Source: Cardiocondyla obscurior
Taxonomy: Eukaryota > Arthropoda > Insecta > Hymenoptera > Formicidae
Reading direction: 5' to 3'
Assembly: GCF_019399895.1 (NCBI RefSeq)
Contig: NC_091866.1
Location: 4,385,501 to 4,449,500 of the forward strand
DNA length: 64,000 nt
Shown: piece after piece, positions 1-11,549 of the stretch
Layout: each line of letters starts with the position of its first letter
How positions within the stretch are numbered: position 1 is the first letter of the stretch
The notes under the pieces: generated by a model
Database searches by the model: none
The model's input: the letters and a program-made list of their open reading frames with translations, nothing else
What the model was told of the DNA's origin: nothing
Made by a program: the position numbers and the translations under genes

Positions 1-1378
1 ACTGAAGGCTCTCGTCATACCAAATTGCGGTACATATTACAGGACGTAACTATTCAACGTATATCCCCTCGGTTTTAGCTTTACACGCACGCGCGTGTTG
101 AGTTGCAAGTCCCGCGTACGCGGTACACGGGGACTCTTTTCAATTGTAAATCTCATTATTCGTATTCATCGGTGAGCTGATATTCCAGGTTCCAATTCCC
201 AGCGAACGTTATTCCTACCGTAACAAGAATACTCCCCCGACGTGTAATTATCAGTAGCCAAGCATACGGCATAACCGACAAAAATGAATATAAATCGAAC
301 TATTATTTGCTCAATAAAATTGTCGGTGTTTTCCCCTCTGAGATTTTCTTTTTTCTTTTTTTCTTTTTGTTACGTTTTTGTACGACTGGTTCTGCTGTTG
401 CGCTTCAGTCGTGTTTCACGCTTCCCGACTTGAAAACTATGGTTATTATGTGCGTATGTGCGCGAAACAACGCGTAGCCGTTAATAAGCGAAAATATTGA
501 AAAATGCCGCCGCGCGGAACCTTTGAAACGTACAATTTTTAATCCCTACGTGAGCGCTGCGTATTTCGCCAGTTGGAGAATTTTAGTCTGAAAATTAATG
601 CGAATATTTAAACGTACGAGTGCATACAAGGTACTTATCAACAACGTCATTAACCATTAGCGCCATTACCGCGACTACCCATACGCGAATGCATTATTCG
701 GCCCGTAATGCATCGCATGCCCATACGGAAAGCGGACGTGCGCTGTTAATTTTGTATTTTTTATCAACCCAGGTGCGATCACGAAAGACCTATTATGATT
801 AGAGATATCTCTGGACTTGCGGATTATAATATGCCAAACTCTATTGCATACATTAAACCAGCGACATTTATGTTAATTTTTTTTTTTTTTTTTATAAAAC
901 ATAAAACACACATAAACTAATAGACTTAACTTTAAATTTATGAACCTGATTAAATCTTGCATTTTAATATTTATTTCATTTAAGTATATTAAAGCAATTT
1001 TTTCATAATACTTTAACGAGTATTTCTGTATAAGTATGTGTAATACAGAGCTTACTCACTCGTTTAAGACAAATTTGCAAAAAGGTTCGCTCGTAATTAA
1101 AAAAATTAAACCAAGTATCAAACTAAGATTACTGCAATAGTACGAGACAAAAAGTTACTTCACTTTAAGAAAGTTAGGTAGATTAAAATTTTTTTTTTTT
1201 TTTTTTTTCGCAGTCTAATGGTAAATGCAGATAGAGTTTCCATGCTTGCAAGGATGTCCTTTTGAATTTCTAAAGTTTGTATCGCTACCAGATGCGCTTC
1301 CAAATACAGAAGCTTTCAATGAACAGCCATACATTGAATACGCCAACGAAATTAGCATTTAGATAATATCTATATACG

Positions 1379-1380
<2 letters not shown>

Positions 1381-1425
<45 letters not shown>

Positions 1426-1432
1426 GTATATA
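1381..1432. repeat. (TA)n microsatellite, interrupted
   Basis: About 50 bp of alternating T and A broken by two TATG units. It is simple-sequence DNA with no coding meaning; an antisense frame across it gives only Tyr/Ile repeats. Confidence 0.95.
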
Positions 1433-1808
1433 AGGCACTGGGATATCTGGTAGTGACTTAATCCTTCCAAGCCAAGTTGGAGCCTCTACGATGTCCCGGC
1501 CAGAATCTTGCCCAAGTTGCGGCCAAAGTGGTTAGGAGTTTGAGAAGCGGCCATGCAAATGTGTTAGTTGCATTCCGAGGCCGAGTTTTCCTTCGACTTG
1601 GCCGGAAACTTCCTTTAACGAGGAGGAAGGAGTTGAAGGTTGTTGCGCGAAGCTTCTTCCTTGCAACAAATTGAACGATTCTACGCGCGCGATTGCCGGC
1701 ATTCTATAAAAAAAAATTTTCTGACCACTAGATAAAATATCGAAGTATCTTCATTGAAAGAAATGAATACGTACATCAATAGAAACAAAAAATATAGAAA
1801 GCAATCTG

Positions 1809-1810
<2 letters not shown>

Positions 1811-1867
<57 letters not shown>
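1811..1867. repeat. (AT)n microsatellite, uninterrupted
   Basis: About 57 bp of perfect alternating A/T followed by a T-run. The lack of interruptions suggests it is still length-variable between individuals. Confidence 0.97.
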
Positions 1868-1875
<8 letters not shown>

Positions 1876-4800
1876 GTATGCATTTATTTCGCGATAGATA
1901 TGAATTGTACATTAAGCTTTAATCTTGATTTAACTTCTTGATTTAATTCCAAACTTTTATAGAATTTTAATATATGTATATTTTTGGATTACCTATAAAA
2001 GTACATGGGTACATAAAGTTATATGTTAAAATATGATAAAAAAAATGTAATTAAACTTCTGATTACATATATACATATACAATATACATATATTATATGT
2101 AAAAAGAAAGAGAGAAAGAGAATGTAAATATTAATTTTTTTTTTTTTTTTTTTTGTATAAAAATTTCAAATGTCTATCACAAGAATAATCTCGCAAAAGA
2201 GCAAAAATTAAATACAGAGTGAATAATTTAATATTCAATGCTGTCAGTATTATTAACGAGAAGCAGCACCAGGACATATATTTGATAAGAAAGTTTATTT
2301 AATCGGTCGCGTGTTCCTGACGTCAATTAGTTGCTTTTCCGGATCGGAAAAGTCGCAAATTCGAACGTGGAGTGTCGGATAATTATTAAATGAATAATTA
2401 ATCAACTTTAGCTGCGACGAATCCGCGAAGCGTTCAAATATATTCTATATTTAAGACAAAAATTTGCTAAACTGATTCGTGTGTTAAGTTTCTATGACAT
2501 TAATGAGATTTCCATTCCTATTTCAAGTGCGAAGATATCAAGATGACGAATACAATCGCGTTCCAAGGTCTTTCACCTTTTAACCGAGAGGTGAATATTC
2601 CCTGGAAAATATTCTTTTTCGGGATTATTAAAGTAAAAACCCTTGTCCAGGGCTTAATATCCAGAATTAAGCGATTACGAAATGTGAAATAGTAATATTT
2701 TTAATTGTATATATTTTTTCGAAAAGCAATATAAAAATTAATTATAGGATTCTATATTAAATTATATATTTAATTTACAGCGCGTAATAATTAATAAATA
2801 TCGTAAAATAAACGTTTAACAAATTACAAATGCAATATAAATAGGAGGCGTAGAAAATTTAAATATACATATATTTCGGCCGAATGAACAAGATTTTGTG
2901 GATGTGGTTTGGAAATGTTTTTAAACGACCGCATGAATCGGAAATACGAAATTGATAGAAGCAAATCGATTTTCATATTCCCTTGCGTCGTCATTGAAAT
3001 GCTGATATTTGCGTGCTGAGTTGAATACGGCAGACTTGTTTTGGATATCCTTGTATGAAAATCTACTTCGCGCATACAATGTTGTCGCGTTCTTGCATTA
3101 TATTTCTTCCCCGTTGCACGTACACGCGCGCGCGCTTCCCTAATACACAATCGTAAATAGCATTCGCACGATTCGACAGGAAGAGAAAAATATTTTATTC
3201 TCTATATACATCAGTTCCCGCTGGAATAACCTGCGAGCTAATACGAAAAGTCGCTATTTTCTACATCATTTTCTTTCGAGCAATATTAAATGGATCACGT
3301 CCACAATAAATATATATATTTATCAGTTTAGCATTTTTTAATCAATTAATTAATAAATTTATTATACGTTTTCACGTAATAATTAGACGTTTTAAAAAAA
3401 ATTGTAAAATTACCAAACGAGTTTGATTTCGAAAATATTAAGATTTTAATTGCATCTCACGTACGTGGAATAATGTAATTTTTTCTCTCTCTCTTCGCAT
3501 TTATTTATTTATTAATTTTTTTTATATTTTACATTTTGTCTTCGTCGGATCGTATCCCTCGTTCGCGAATCGCGCAACAAAAAAGTACCTGGTGGTTTGA
3601 TTGCTCTGGTGGGATCGAAAGCGAAATAACATGACAAATTTCTCACCCATTCAATTTACGTGACCGCCTTTATGACTGTAGCCCACGGGAAATATACGTT
3701 TAGAATTTCTTCCAGGATGGGTGGATTTTTACGGTAGCTTTACGGCCGTTTATTCGAACCGTCTCAAACGCGGCTGTTCATCGTTGTAATGATAAAAAGC
3801 GTCCGAGAAAAGAGCAGCTGCACGATGGCACGTTTGGGAAACCGCGATATGGAATTTGTCCCTCGCGTCACGTTCGAAGTCGTATTTTCTCGTAAGACCG
3901 TTATCTTCATACACACATTTTAACGCACGTGAGATTACTTCGGCAATTGCGAGCATTAGTGAAAAAGTAAAAATGAGATAGAACCTAAACGTCTACGTTT
4001 AATTTTAATTTTTTTAAATGGCGTAAAAACTTTTGACGCGTAACGTGTTTGCATTAAGAAATATGTTTGTTAGATTAACCGGTCAAACAAATTAAATATC
4101 CGATCGTTAATCGTCAAGCGAATGGAGTTACATTACAATTTGTCAGCGTAAAATAACGCAATCTTTTTAAATATTTCTTTTTATAATTTGCAAAAATTTA
4201 CATTTGTTACAATGATCAACGAGGCAGTTCTGACTGAGGAGCAGCCAATGCAGTCCTTTTCTATTTTTTTTCTTTTTTCTCCCGAGAAACGAAATGAGCA
4301 TCTCGACTTACAACGCACAGAAGTAATTGCGCTGAATTCGACGTCGGAACGGTTCAGGAATTTCCATGAATTTTGCTTTCTCTCACCTCTGGGGTGCAAT
4401 GTACTTAAATTTTGCTAAATTTGGGTGAGTTTTCGTCGCCTCCCGTATTATTAAAAGGTGAATTTTGTTCCTTATTTTGCAGTCGTGCAACAAGAGCGTT
4501 TTCGTGGGACATATTTCATTATAACGATGCCAAAGTTTCACAGCTGCTCGCGATTATGTGGAACAATTTGAAAAAGCGTACACTTTTTTTTCGCGTTGCG
4601 CGAATTAATTATTTTAGACCAGAGCATTGCTCGAAATATGTTCGTGTTTATCAACGAGATAATACTTGAATTTAATGGATATTTCTAGGTGAGAAATGAT
4701 TTTTCTAGAACGTTTGTTCACCGGTTGAAAGGGGATAAAAGAGAAAAAAAAAAAGTGGTTGTTCGAGTTTCATATAGTCCAATATCGCGCACGTTTCAGG

Positions 4801-7800
4801 CGCTTTTCTCCATGATGAAGATATCCGTGCCCGGCAGTTCTTGGCAAATGGAACAGAAGTTGCCCGAATTTCGTTGCAGCTGCAAGTACCGAAATGTCGC
4901 ATTAAACTCCCATTCCGGCATGAAGTTTCCGTCTTCTCGCGGTAGTTCGGCATCCCGTGAACGTCGATTTTCCTAAATTCGATTAAATTCCTCCAGCTTT
5001 CTCCGCAACTTATAAAGAACAAATTTTGCATCGGGTATAACTTGAACAACTCCGTGCATATTTTAAATCCACCATAATTGTATGTCCTGACGATTCTTAA
5101 AACGATCTGTCGCTTCATAATAATATTTAAAATGGGAACGATTTTGTGCAATTGCAACGAAAGAATTTTTTTATCCGCGAGACACACGTCGTCATTATTG
5201 AAAGATACTTTTAACAAAAAATATTTTTGTATTATTGTATTACGGATGGGCTATGTTTTCAGATAAATTTTTTTTTTTATAAATAACATTTAAATTAGTA
5301 AAATCTAACTTTATTCGTTTATATAATATTTCAATATAATATAATATTAGCTTTTGAAATTGTTAGATACGATATTAGGGTGTTAATAATTAGGGCATGA
5401 GTATCTTTAGAAACGTAGCGGTAATTTCTAATCTGCTGCGGAGTTCACGTTGATATTAATTCAGTATCAATGCTCTATCAATTCCTAATGTGACGTAGCA
5501 CTAGTTTTCGTATCGCCAGTATTGGAGTATTAGTGCTGAACGTTGTAGAACTTTAGCGCCGCAATAATATCGCGAAACAATACTGATGCGACACCGTAAC
5601 GAATTATTGTCATTATTTTAGCTATTAATGCACTACTGCTTAACGTTGATGAATTAATACTGATATGTACTCATATATTAGAGTACTCTGCGTTTATATT
5701 ATAGTAATTAATCTCAAGTTAATGACTGATTTTTGCGCAAAAATAGAATTTTTGTTTTAAAAGAAGCAGACCGCGTTTAAATATTTTCAGAAAAAAAATA
5801 CCATTATTAAAACGCAAAGTTTGCAAGATATATATATATATTTTTTTTTTATTTTTTATTTTTGAAGTTTGCCAACTGGTTTAATCCGTGTAGGTAAATG
5901 GCGGTATCAGCAAAATATAATAGTATCATCGCACTTTTTCTCACGGCGAAAGTACGTTCGGATGCGTCTCGAGGTATAGCTGTTCCTTTCCAGAAACTCG
6001 CGAAGAAAACGAAAATCCGCAACGCAGCGAAAATATTTAATTCTGTCAAAAGTTTCAGTGTAAAGTAATTTTAACGAGATAAGAACGGTAAAGAGCGATT
6101 TTTACGTTTAACTTGAAAAACCAATCTAATACTTTCTTTTCCCGCCACACTTGTTATACTTTAATCCGCTCTGAAAATGGGATATTAACTTTTACAGAGT
6201 CTGTACATTTTTGCATTAAAATAATTCTCTCATATTTTTTTCTCTTCTCTTATTTTCCCGGCGAAAGAATTAAAAATAGCCAACGGAACGATATGCGAAA
6301 GATCATTTTACTGTTGTCGGGATCATCTATTATTTTTTATATTATTTATATTTGTCAGCTCCAAAGTAACCGTCATATATAAAAAAAAAATTCTTTTAAC
6401 GATCGATAATATCGGGAGGGATAGCACGAAGAGAGGATAATGCACGACAATTCGGTATGCATGCGTCGGGAGATAGTTGAGGGTGGTCGAATTACTATTC
6501 GACAGCTAGAAGTGTTGTTAACTCGAAAATCATTAAAATCACTTGAGTATCGCGCTAAATTATCTCACTTGATCGTCGATAGGCTGTCATCATTTGCTGA
6601 CATGCAAGTGAAGTGTTTTTTCATGTCCAATTTGGATTTCCAAAGTTTAACTGATATTTCGACATTTAGATTCATTACTTATAATGTTATTGTAAAACAT
6701 TAATTAGATATAAGTAAAAATTTTGTGTTAATTTAATATTTCAATTCAGTCTTCATAATTGCAATTGATAAAATTTAGTTTTGTCTGTAGAAATACTATT
6801 CGATGCATTAAATAAAATTAACGTCACGATAAAACCTTGATGCATTGGTAAAGGAGAAATCGGCTTTCTCTATGACACCCATCGGAAGTCACGTCAACTG
6901 GCAAACGATTGGTAATCATCGCGTATACGTCCGCCAAATCTGTTCTTGGCAATCTTACTTTGGTATACACACAAAGCGTCAGTTCATTGCCTCCTATCTC
7001 TTCCATTCTTTTTCGAGCCATTACTGCGCGCCGCCGTCGTGTTCGACACTTTCATTCGAAAAATCCCATCTACCTCACCACACCCAATCCATCAACTAAT
7101 TGCCGTAAATCCGTGGCGCACCCTCGTTCGTGCCCCTCGCAAACCCCCGCCGGCTCACGTGGCAATCGCATTAAACAATTGCAAGACCGTGTAATTTGCG
7201 GCTCAACGTGCGAATCATTCGTAAGATCGTTATCGGCATGTAAAAAGTACGCTATTACCTGTCCGTTAGTCGAACAATACCAAAATCGAATAACCGAATC
7301 GCAATTAACAATACTGAAGCGTATTGAAGTTAACAAAAATGCAACAGTAAAATTTTCTAAATTTATAAAGGAAAAGAAAAAAAAAACTGTACGTATGTTT
7401 TATAAAAAGATACAAGGAGGCACGATAATTGGTACACAAATACTTTCCGTAATTAAAGAAGAATCTTCTTTAAGTTAAAATATTAAATTTTTTTAAAAAA
7501 CGTTGACAAGATTTGTTAAAACTGATTTATACCAAGCATATTATATGATGTTTGCACGCTCGCGAAATAAATACATGAAATAACTCTTTGTGAGAAACGC
7601 ATAAAATGCACAGAATAATGCAGAAGTCATGTAGTTACTCAAAAGTATCGCTGTTTATACGTGAAAAATATAATTCAATTTTTTTGGATTAAAAAGCGTA
7701 TGATATACATAATTTAAAAAATTTCGCTAACCGTTATATTACCTATTGCGTTATCTGCTACTGTACTGTTTTGACATAAATAACACTTCCTATTTTTTTT

Positions 7801-8434
7801 TCTTTTCTTTTAATATTTCGTACAATTGCTAAAAGACTTTGCTTACGTTAATAATGAGATATACTTTAATCTCGACTTTAATAATTTATTTATTACAGTT
7901 TCCAATAATTATAAAAAAAAAATAAATTATAACAACCTTTTTATCAAAGAAATTAATTAATTGAAAACCGTAACTTTATTTTAAATATACATAAATTTAT
8001 ATAGTAAATAGTAAATGACAATGATTTATTTTTGTGTTGAAATTTTGAGTAATATTTTAATTTATAATCAAATCCGTGATAAAATTTGTAATGTACTTCC
8101 AAAAACATTATAATGTTATAAATTGATTATCGTAGCACATACTTCATAGCCTATTGTGCACAGGCACTTATTTTATCGTGTTGTATTTTCTCTTTTCATT
8201 GCTTTTATTTTATTACGCGTACATGATAGCGAACGAGAAAAACTTCACTATCAGAGCCGATTCCTACGTGTCTGTAAAACTAGTACGACATTCTACAAAA
8301 ATAAAAAAGAAACTAAAAGTTCTAATAGCACTTTACAGTTCCTGATAAAAATTGAAGAGTTCCGCGTTTTTTGTATTAAAAAATAAAATTAAAAAAAAAA
8401 CGTGCACGAAAAACACAAAGAAATATATCAATGG

Positions 8435-8503
8435 AACGCATATTCCAAAACATAACAAAAAGACCGCTCGTAAAAAGACGTTGCTAGCCTTATCGCATTA
8501 AAG
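8435..8503 (+). repeat. Interspersed repeat family A, left part (split by MITE)
   Basis: This segment matches 16585-16652 almost base for base, starting at a shared AACGCATATT and running through a shared ACGTTGCTAGCC to CATTAAAG. The match stops where the fold-back element begins at 8504 and resumes after it at 8966. It is therefore the left half of an older repeat copy broken by a later insertion. No coding capacity is apparent, and the class of the repeat is unknown. Confidence 0.85.
8496..8503 (+). other. Target site duplication (left), CATTAAAG
   Basis: The 8-bp sequence CATTAAAG directly precedes the terminal CAGTG of the fold-back element and is repeated directly after its terminal CACTG (8966-8973). 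The uninterrupted repeat copy near 16646-16653 carries it once, as expected for a duplication made at insertion. Confidence 0.88.
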
Positions 8504-8965
8504 CAGTGCTCGGAATTAGTTGCACATTTCGGCCCGATTTCAGAGACTCCTCCTCCTTTTCCCCCTACACCTGACGATCGGCCGGCCGAGTCGCGCGCGA
8601 CGCTGTTTCTCAGGAGCGTTTTGTTATCTAAGAAATAGACTGGGGTAAGGGATATATTTAATATCAATTATAATAGTTTTCCACATCACCTACGAGGTAC
8701 TATTATTGATGCGTATAGGCCTACTGGGGAAACCACTTAAAAAAAAACGCATTAATAATAGTACCTCGTAGGTGATGTGGAAAACTTATAATTGATATTA
8801 AATATATCCCTTACCCCAGTCTATTTCTTAGATAACAAAACGCTCCTGAGAAACAGCGTCGCGCGCGCGGTTTGACGACTCGGCCGGCCGATCGTCAGGT
8901 GTAGGGGGAAAAGGAGGAGGAGTCTCTGAAATCGGGCCGAAATGTGCAACTAATTCCGAGCACTG
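8504..8965. mobile_element. Fold-back MITE, hAT-like ends
   Basis: A 462-bp element that is almost entirely one inverted repeat: left arm 8504-8713, loop about 8714-8747, right arm 8748-8965. The ends are CAGTGCTCGGAATTAG and its complement. An end beginning CAGNG together with an 8-bp target duplication is the usual signature of hAT-superfamily elements. It encodes no transposase, so it would have needed one supplied in trans. The arms remain very similar; the main difference is a short CG-rich insertion and substitution near 8865-8880 relative to the left arm. The strong arm similarity and clean target duplication suggest a fairly recent insertion. Open frames across it are artefacts. Confidence 0.88.
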
Positions 8966-8973
8966 CATTAAAG
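8966..8973 (+). other. Target site duplication (right), CATTAAAG
   Basis: Exact second copy of the 8-bp sequence at 8496-8503, immediately after the last base of the fold-back element. Confidence 0.88.
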
Positions 8974-9114
8974 CATCGGCGTCTGGCCGTCGCGTCGGGA
9001 CTTTAAAATAACGAAAATTAATTTTGTTTTTGAACCGGCTGAGGTACGAACGAAACGCAATCGAACCACGTTACCAATTGTTAATTTTTTAAAAGTCGGA
9101 TTCCAGGTTCATAT
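8974..9114 (+). repeat. Interspersed repeat family A, right part
   Basis: It continues the match to 16654-16798 after the MITE: shared stretches include CTTTAAAATAACGAAAATTA and ACCACGTTA. It ends near a GGTTC(A/G)TA motif, where all copies of this family in the window stop resembling each other. That shared end point may be the true terminus of the element. Confidence 0.82.
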
Positions 9115-11390
9115 AGGTTTCCCGACAGACGTTAATACCGACTAATCTCTTAGGACGTAAACTTTAATAAGTGGTTCCTTTTAATCGTAATATTTCATTT
9201 GCAAAATTTATCAAGATCTTTGATGTACTCTTGCCAAAGTCTTTAAAACTTTTGAATAGATGTAAGGATAAATACTTTTAATTACCAAGAAAAATTTATT
9301 TCCATTTTTAAAAAGATGTAAAACTTATAAAATTTTAAGTTTTCTTTTTTTTTTTTTGTTACGGCTTAACATTTCTCATTTTTATTTTGTTTTATTTTTT
9401 TTTTACTTTCATCTTACTGCTGCTCTCGCTCGCGATAAAAAATAGAAAAGCAAAATCTTCTCGCACAGTAATAAAATATTCCCGCTATATTTCTCCGTTT
9501 CCGTAAAATATGCATCTACATCTTATTAAACGGAAAGGAACCTGATGGAGGAAAACGCGAGGGATTTGCAAGTGCTCAAGGTAGGATGACGCAGAAAACT
9601 TTTGAGAATACCTAATACAGTTGATGCGCGCACAACACAAATGAGAGGGACAAAGTTAGCGCGAAAGTTACAATCACGCTAAGACTTCGTTTCGAAAGTA
9701 ATAGTTATATCGTCTTGCTTCGTTGTTAAACAAATTCCGGGAGGGGAGCCGACGTTCCATACGTCGACGACCGTTGCAACGATGCGCCGGGGCGCAACTT
9801 TAATTCCACTTACATAGCTTTGCCACGCAACGATAGACACGAAGTGCAGTCGGTGCAACGTGAGAATTATACGTAGCTTGGGCTCTAATTATGTTATACG
9901 TGGCGTGTAATAGTGAGAGCCCCACGTGACACGTGCGCATTTTAACTTGCTGAAACTCTACCGTCATCGATGCACCTGGTCGAGTAAGCTGTGGAGTTTT
10001 TACCACAATCGTAAATCCGTTTGTTAACGTTTTTTGTGTCCATGGTATTCGTTACTTTTATTTCGGCGCTAAAAACTCGCAAAATTATTTATCAAGCTTT
10101 TTTTTTTTTTTTATTTTCGGTGCGTTTTTAAAATGATTTTTGGGCACAGCTTTATAGCTACGTACTCATATAACTACAATATTCGCTCGCTTCTCCCGGC
10201 GGTTAATCCTCAACATTTCCGGCAAATACTATTCCTATTTACTTTTTAATTTATTCCCTTTCTATGCATTTCAGATTGTTAAGAGATTGCGCGCGATTGC
10301 TGTTAAATATTTACGTGCTAAAATATATTAAAAGCAAATATAATTATATTTCAACGAAATGAAAATGAAGAATGTAATCGCACGAATTTTCGAAAGTAAA
10401 TTATCTCAAAATTAAATTACTAATTAAGTTAACGAATGAAGGAAACGTTGATTTAATGCTTGACGCGCGATACGGCTAAAGGAATGGGACGCGAGACATT
10501 TTCATTTTTCCCCTTTGATACGTACTTACGGTATAAAAGCGAAGAAATGCATCGTGTATCCCGTGCCATAATGCATTTACGATTATTTTCACGCGCGTAG
10601 CTCTCACTCCGTCTGGGTTATCGAATTTCCTGGACAAAGCGTACGTCGTGGTTTCACCAATGAAATCAACCAAGTGCAAGTTCGCTAATCTCGTTGTAAG
10701 CCGGAAAATCGCCTCGAGGCCCACAAACCTCGAAGGATTAACACGCATAGAGCAAGGAAATCCCGACAGCTTCAGCGAAAGCTTCGCGAATGCGCGTCAG
10801 CAAAAAATCGCGGAGCTCTCGGATTCGGAGGTGAATAAGTAGAAATAGGAATTTTTGATAACAAAACGTAGATGATAAGTGGATTATAATTAATATAAAG
10901 CGCTTAGTTCTTTACCGGTTGCGCATCGAATAATATGATATCGAAATTGTATTACTTTTATTCAAATATTATACTTATTGACTGATCAAGTTAGTTTTTT
11001 TTCTTTTTTTTTTTTTGAAATAACAAATTATAATACTATTTCTGCGTACGAGGATGGTCAACGGTGTCGCAAGCATCCCTGTGGCTTTGAGCACCCTTGA
11101 TGCGGTATGGGGTCGACGGCAATATCCGTTCAACGTTGTTAAGTTGGGTCGGGGACTGCCCCGATTGCAGGCATTAAAGTGCAGACCGGCAAAGCAGTTT
11201 ACGGCTTTATTAAATCAAATTTAAACTTGTGTTGAAGTATGGCACACGTGCTTAATGTATCAATTCCATCCCCGGTTTTGCTTATTCCAAATTTTCAATT
11301 GCGTTTTATTGGTACCTCAGCCGAATCGATTGTACCAAATTTCTTTAATTAATTAATTATTGTTAAGTTATGAACTCCGCTGTTTTTTTA
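9115..11390. other. Non-coding stretch
   Basis: No gene is recognised. Mixed AT-rich DNA with moderately GC-rich patches at about 9540-10010 and 10440-10840. A minus-strand open frame at 10006-9800 happens to end near a GTAAGT, but its translation resembles nothing known and its upstream acceptor is weak. A 31-bp piece at 11266-11296 recurs inverted near 29.3 kb. Confidence 0.55.
11266..11296 (+). repeat. Short interspersed repeat fragment
   Basis: About 31 bp containing CGGTTTTGCTTATTCCAAAT; the reverse complement occurs at 29279-29309 with one mismatch. The flanks do not match. It is probably a shared remnant of a transposable element too short to classify. Confidence 0.6.
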
Positions 11391-11478
11391 GGTATCGCGA
11401 AACGGTACAAACCGAGTACAATTAAACCGCGTTATCAATTTGTAATTTTTTAAAAGTTGGATTCCAAGTTCGTACAAG
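11391..11478 (+). repeat. Interspersed repeat family A, fragment
   Basis: It resembles 16730-16798 and 9040-9114 (unit with TTATCAAT, TTTTTAAAAGT and GGATTCCA followed by GTTCGTACA). It is more diverged than the other copies. It ends at the same GTTCGTACA point and is followed by a segment that in the 16.6-kb copy lies in the opposite orientation. Confidence 0.7.
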
Positions 11479-11549
11479 TAAATGGCAAACGTGGGCAACT
11501 TATTTTCTCCTCGTTCGATTTGTCGTTAACGGAATCGCGGGATTCTGGG
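11479..11549 (-). repeat. Repeat unit 2, inverted relative to other copies
   Basis: This segment is the reverse complement of 17810-17880 and of 16801-16845 (key sequence TCGAACGAGGAGAAAATAAG on the minus strand). In the 16.6-kb copy the same unit follows family A directly in forward orientation; here it follows in reverse. The two units are therefore either separate elements that land next to each other or one element that has been inverted internally. Confidence 0.72.

Larger units (their letters stand above)
1..8434. other. Non-coding AT-rich stretch (probable intron or spacer)
   Basis: I see no convincing gene here. Open frames are short and rich in residues from simple-sequence DNA, and none is bounded by matching splice signals. 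The stretch contains two TA/AT dinucleotide arrays (listed separately) and many poly-A and poly-T runs. A GC-richer patch at about 1465-1700 stands out from its surroundings but matches nothing I know. If the signal-peptide exon at 40.1 kb belongs to a gene that continues to the left, this is intron of that gene; otherwise it is intergenic. Confidence 0.6.

Noticed and set aside
4705..5217. 170-codon open frame on the minus strand in AT-rich DNA
   Set aside because: It includes a translated T-rich stretch, has no recognisable motif and overlaps a plus-strand open frame of 95 codons.
8428..8667. 79-codon open frame on the minus strand across the MITE boundary
   Set aside because: It crosses from the host repeat into the fold-back arm, so it cannot predate the insertion and has no coding support.
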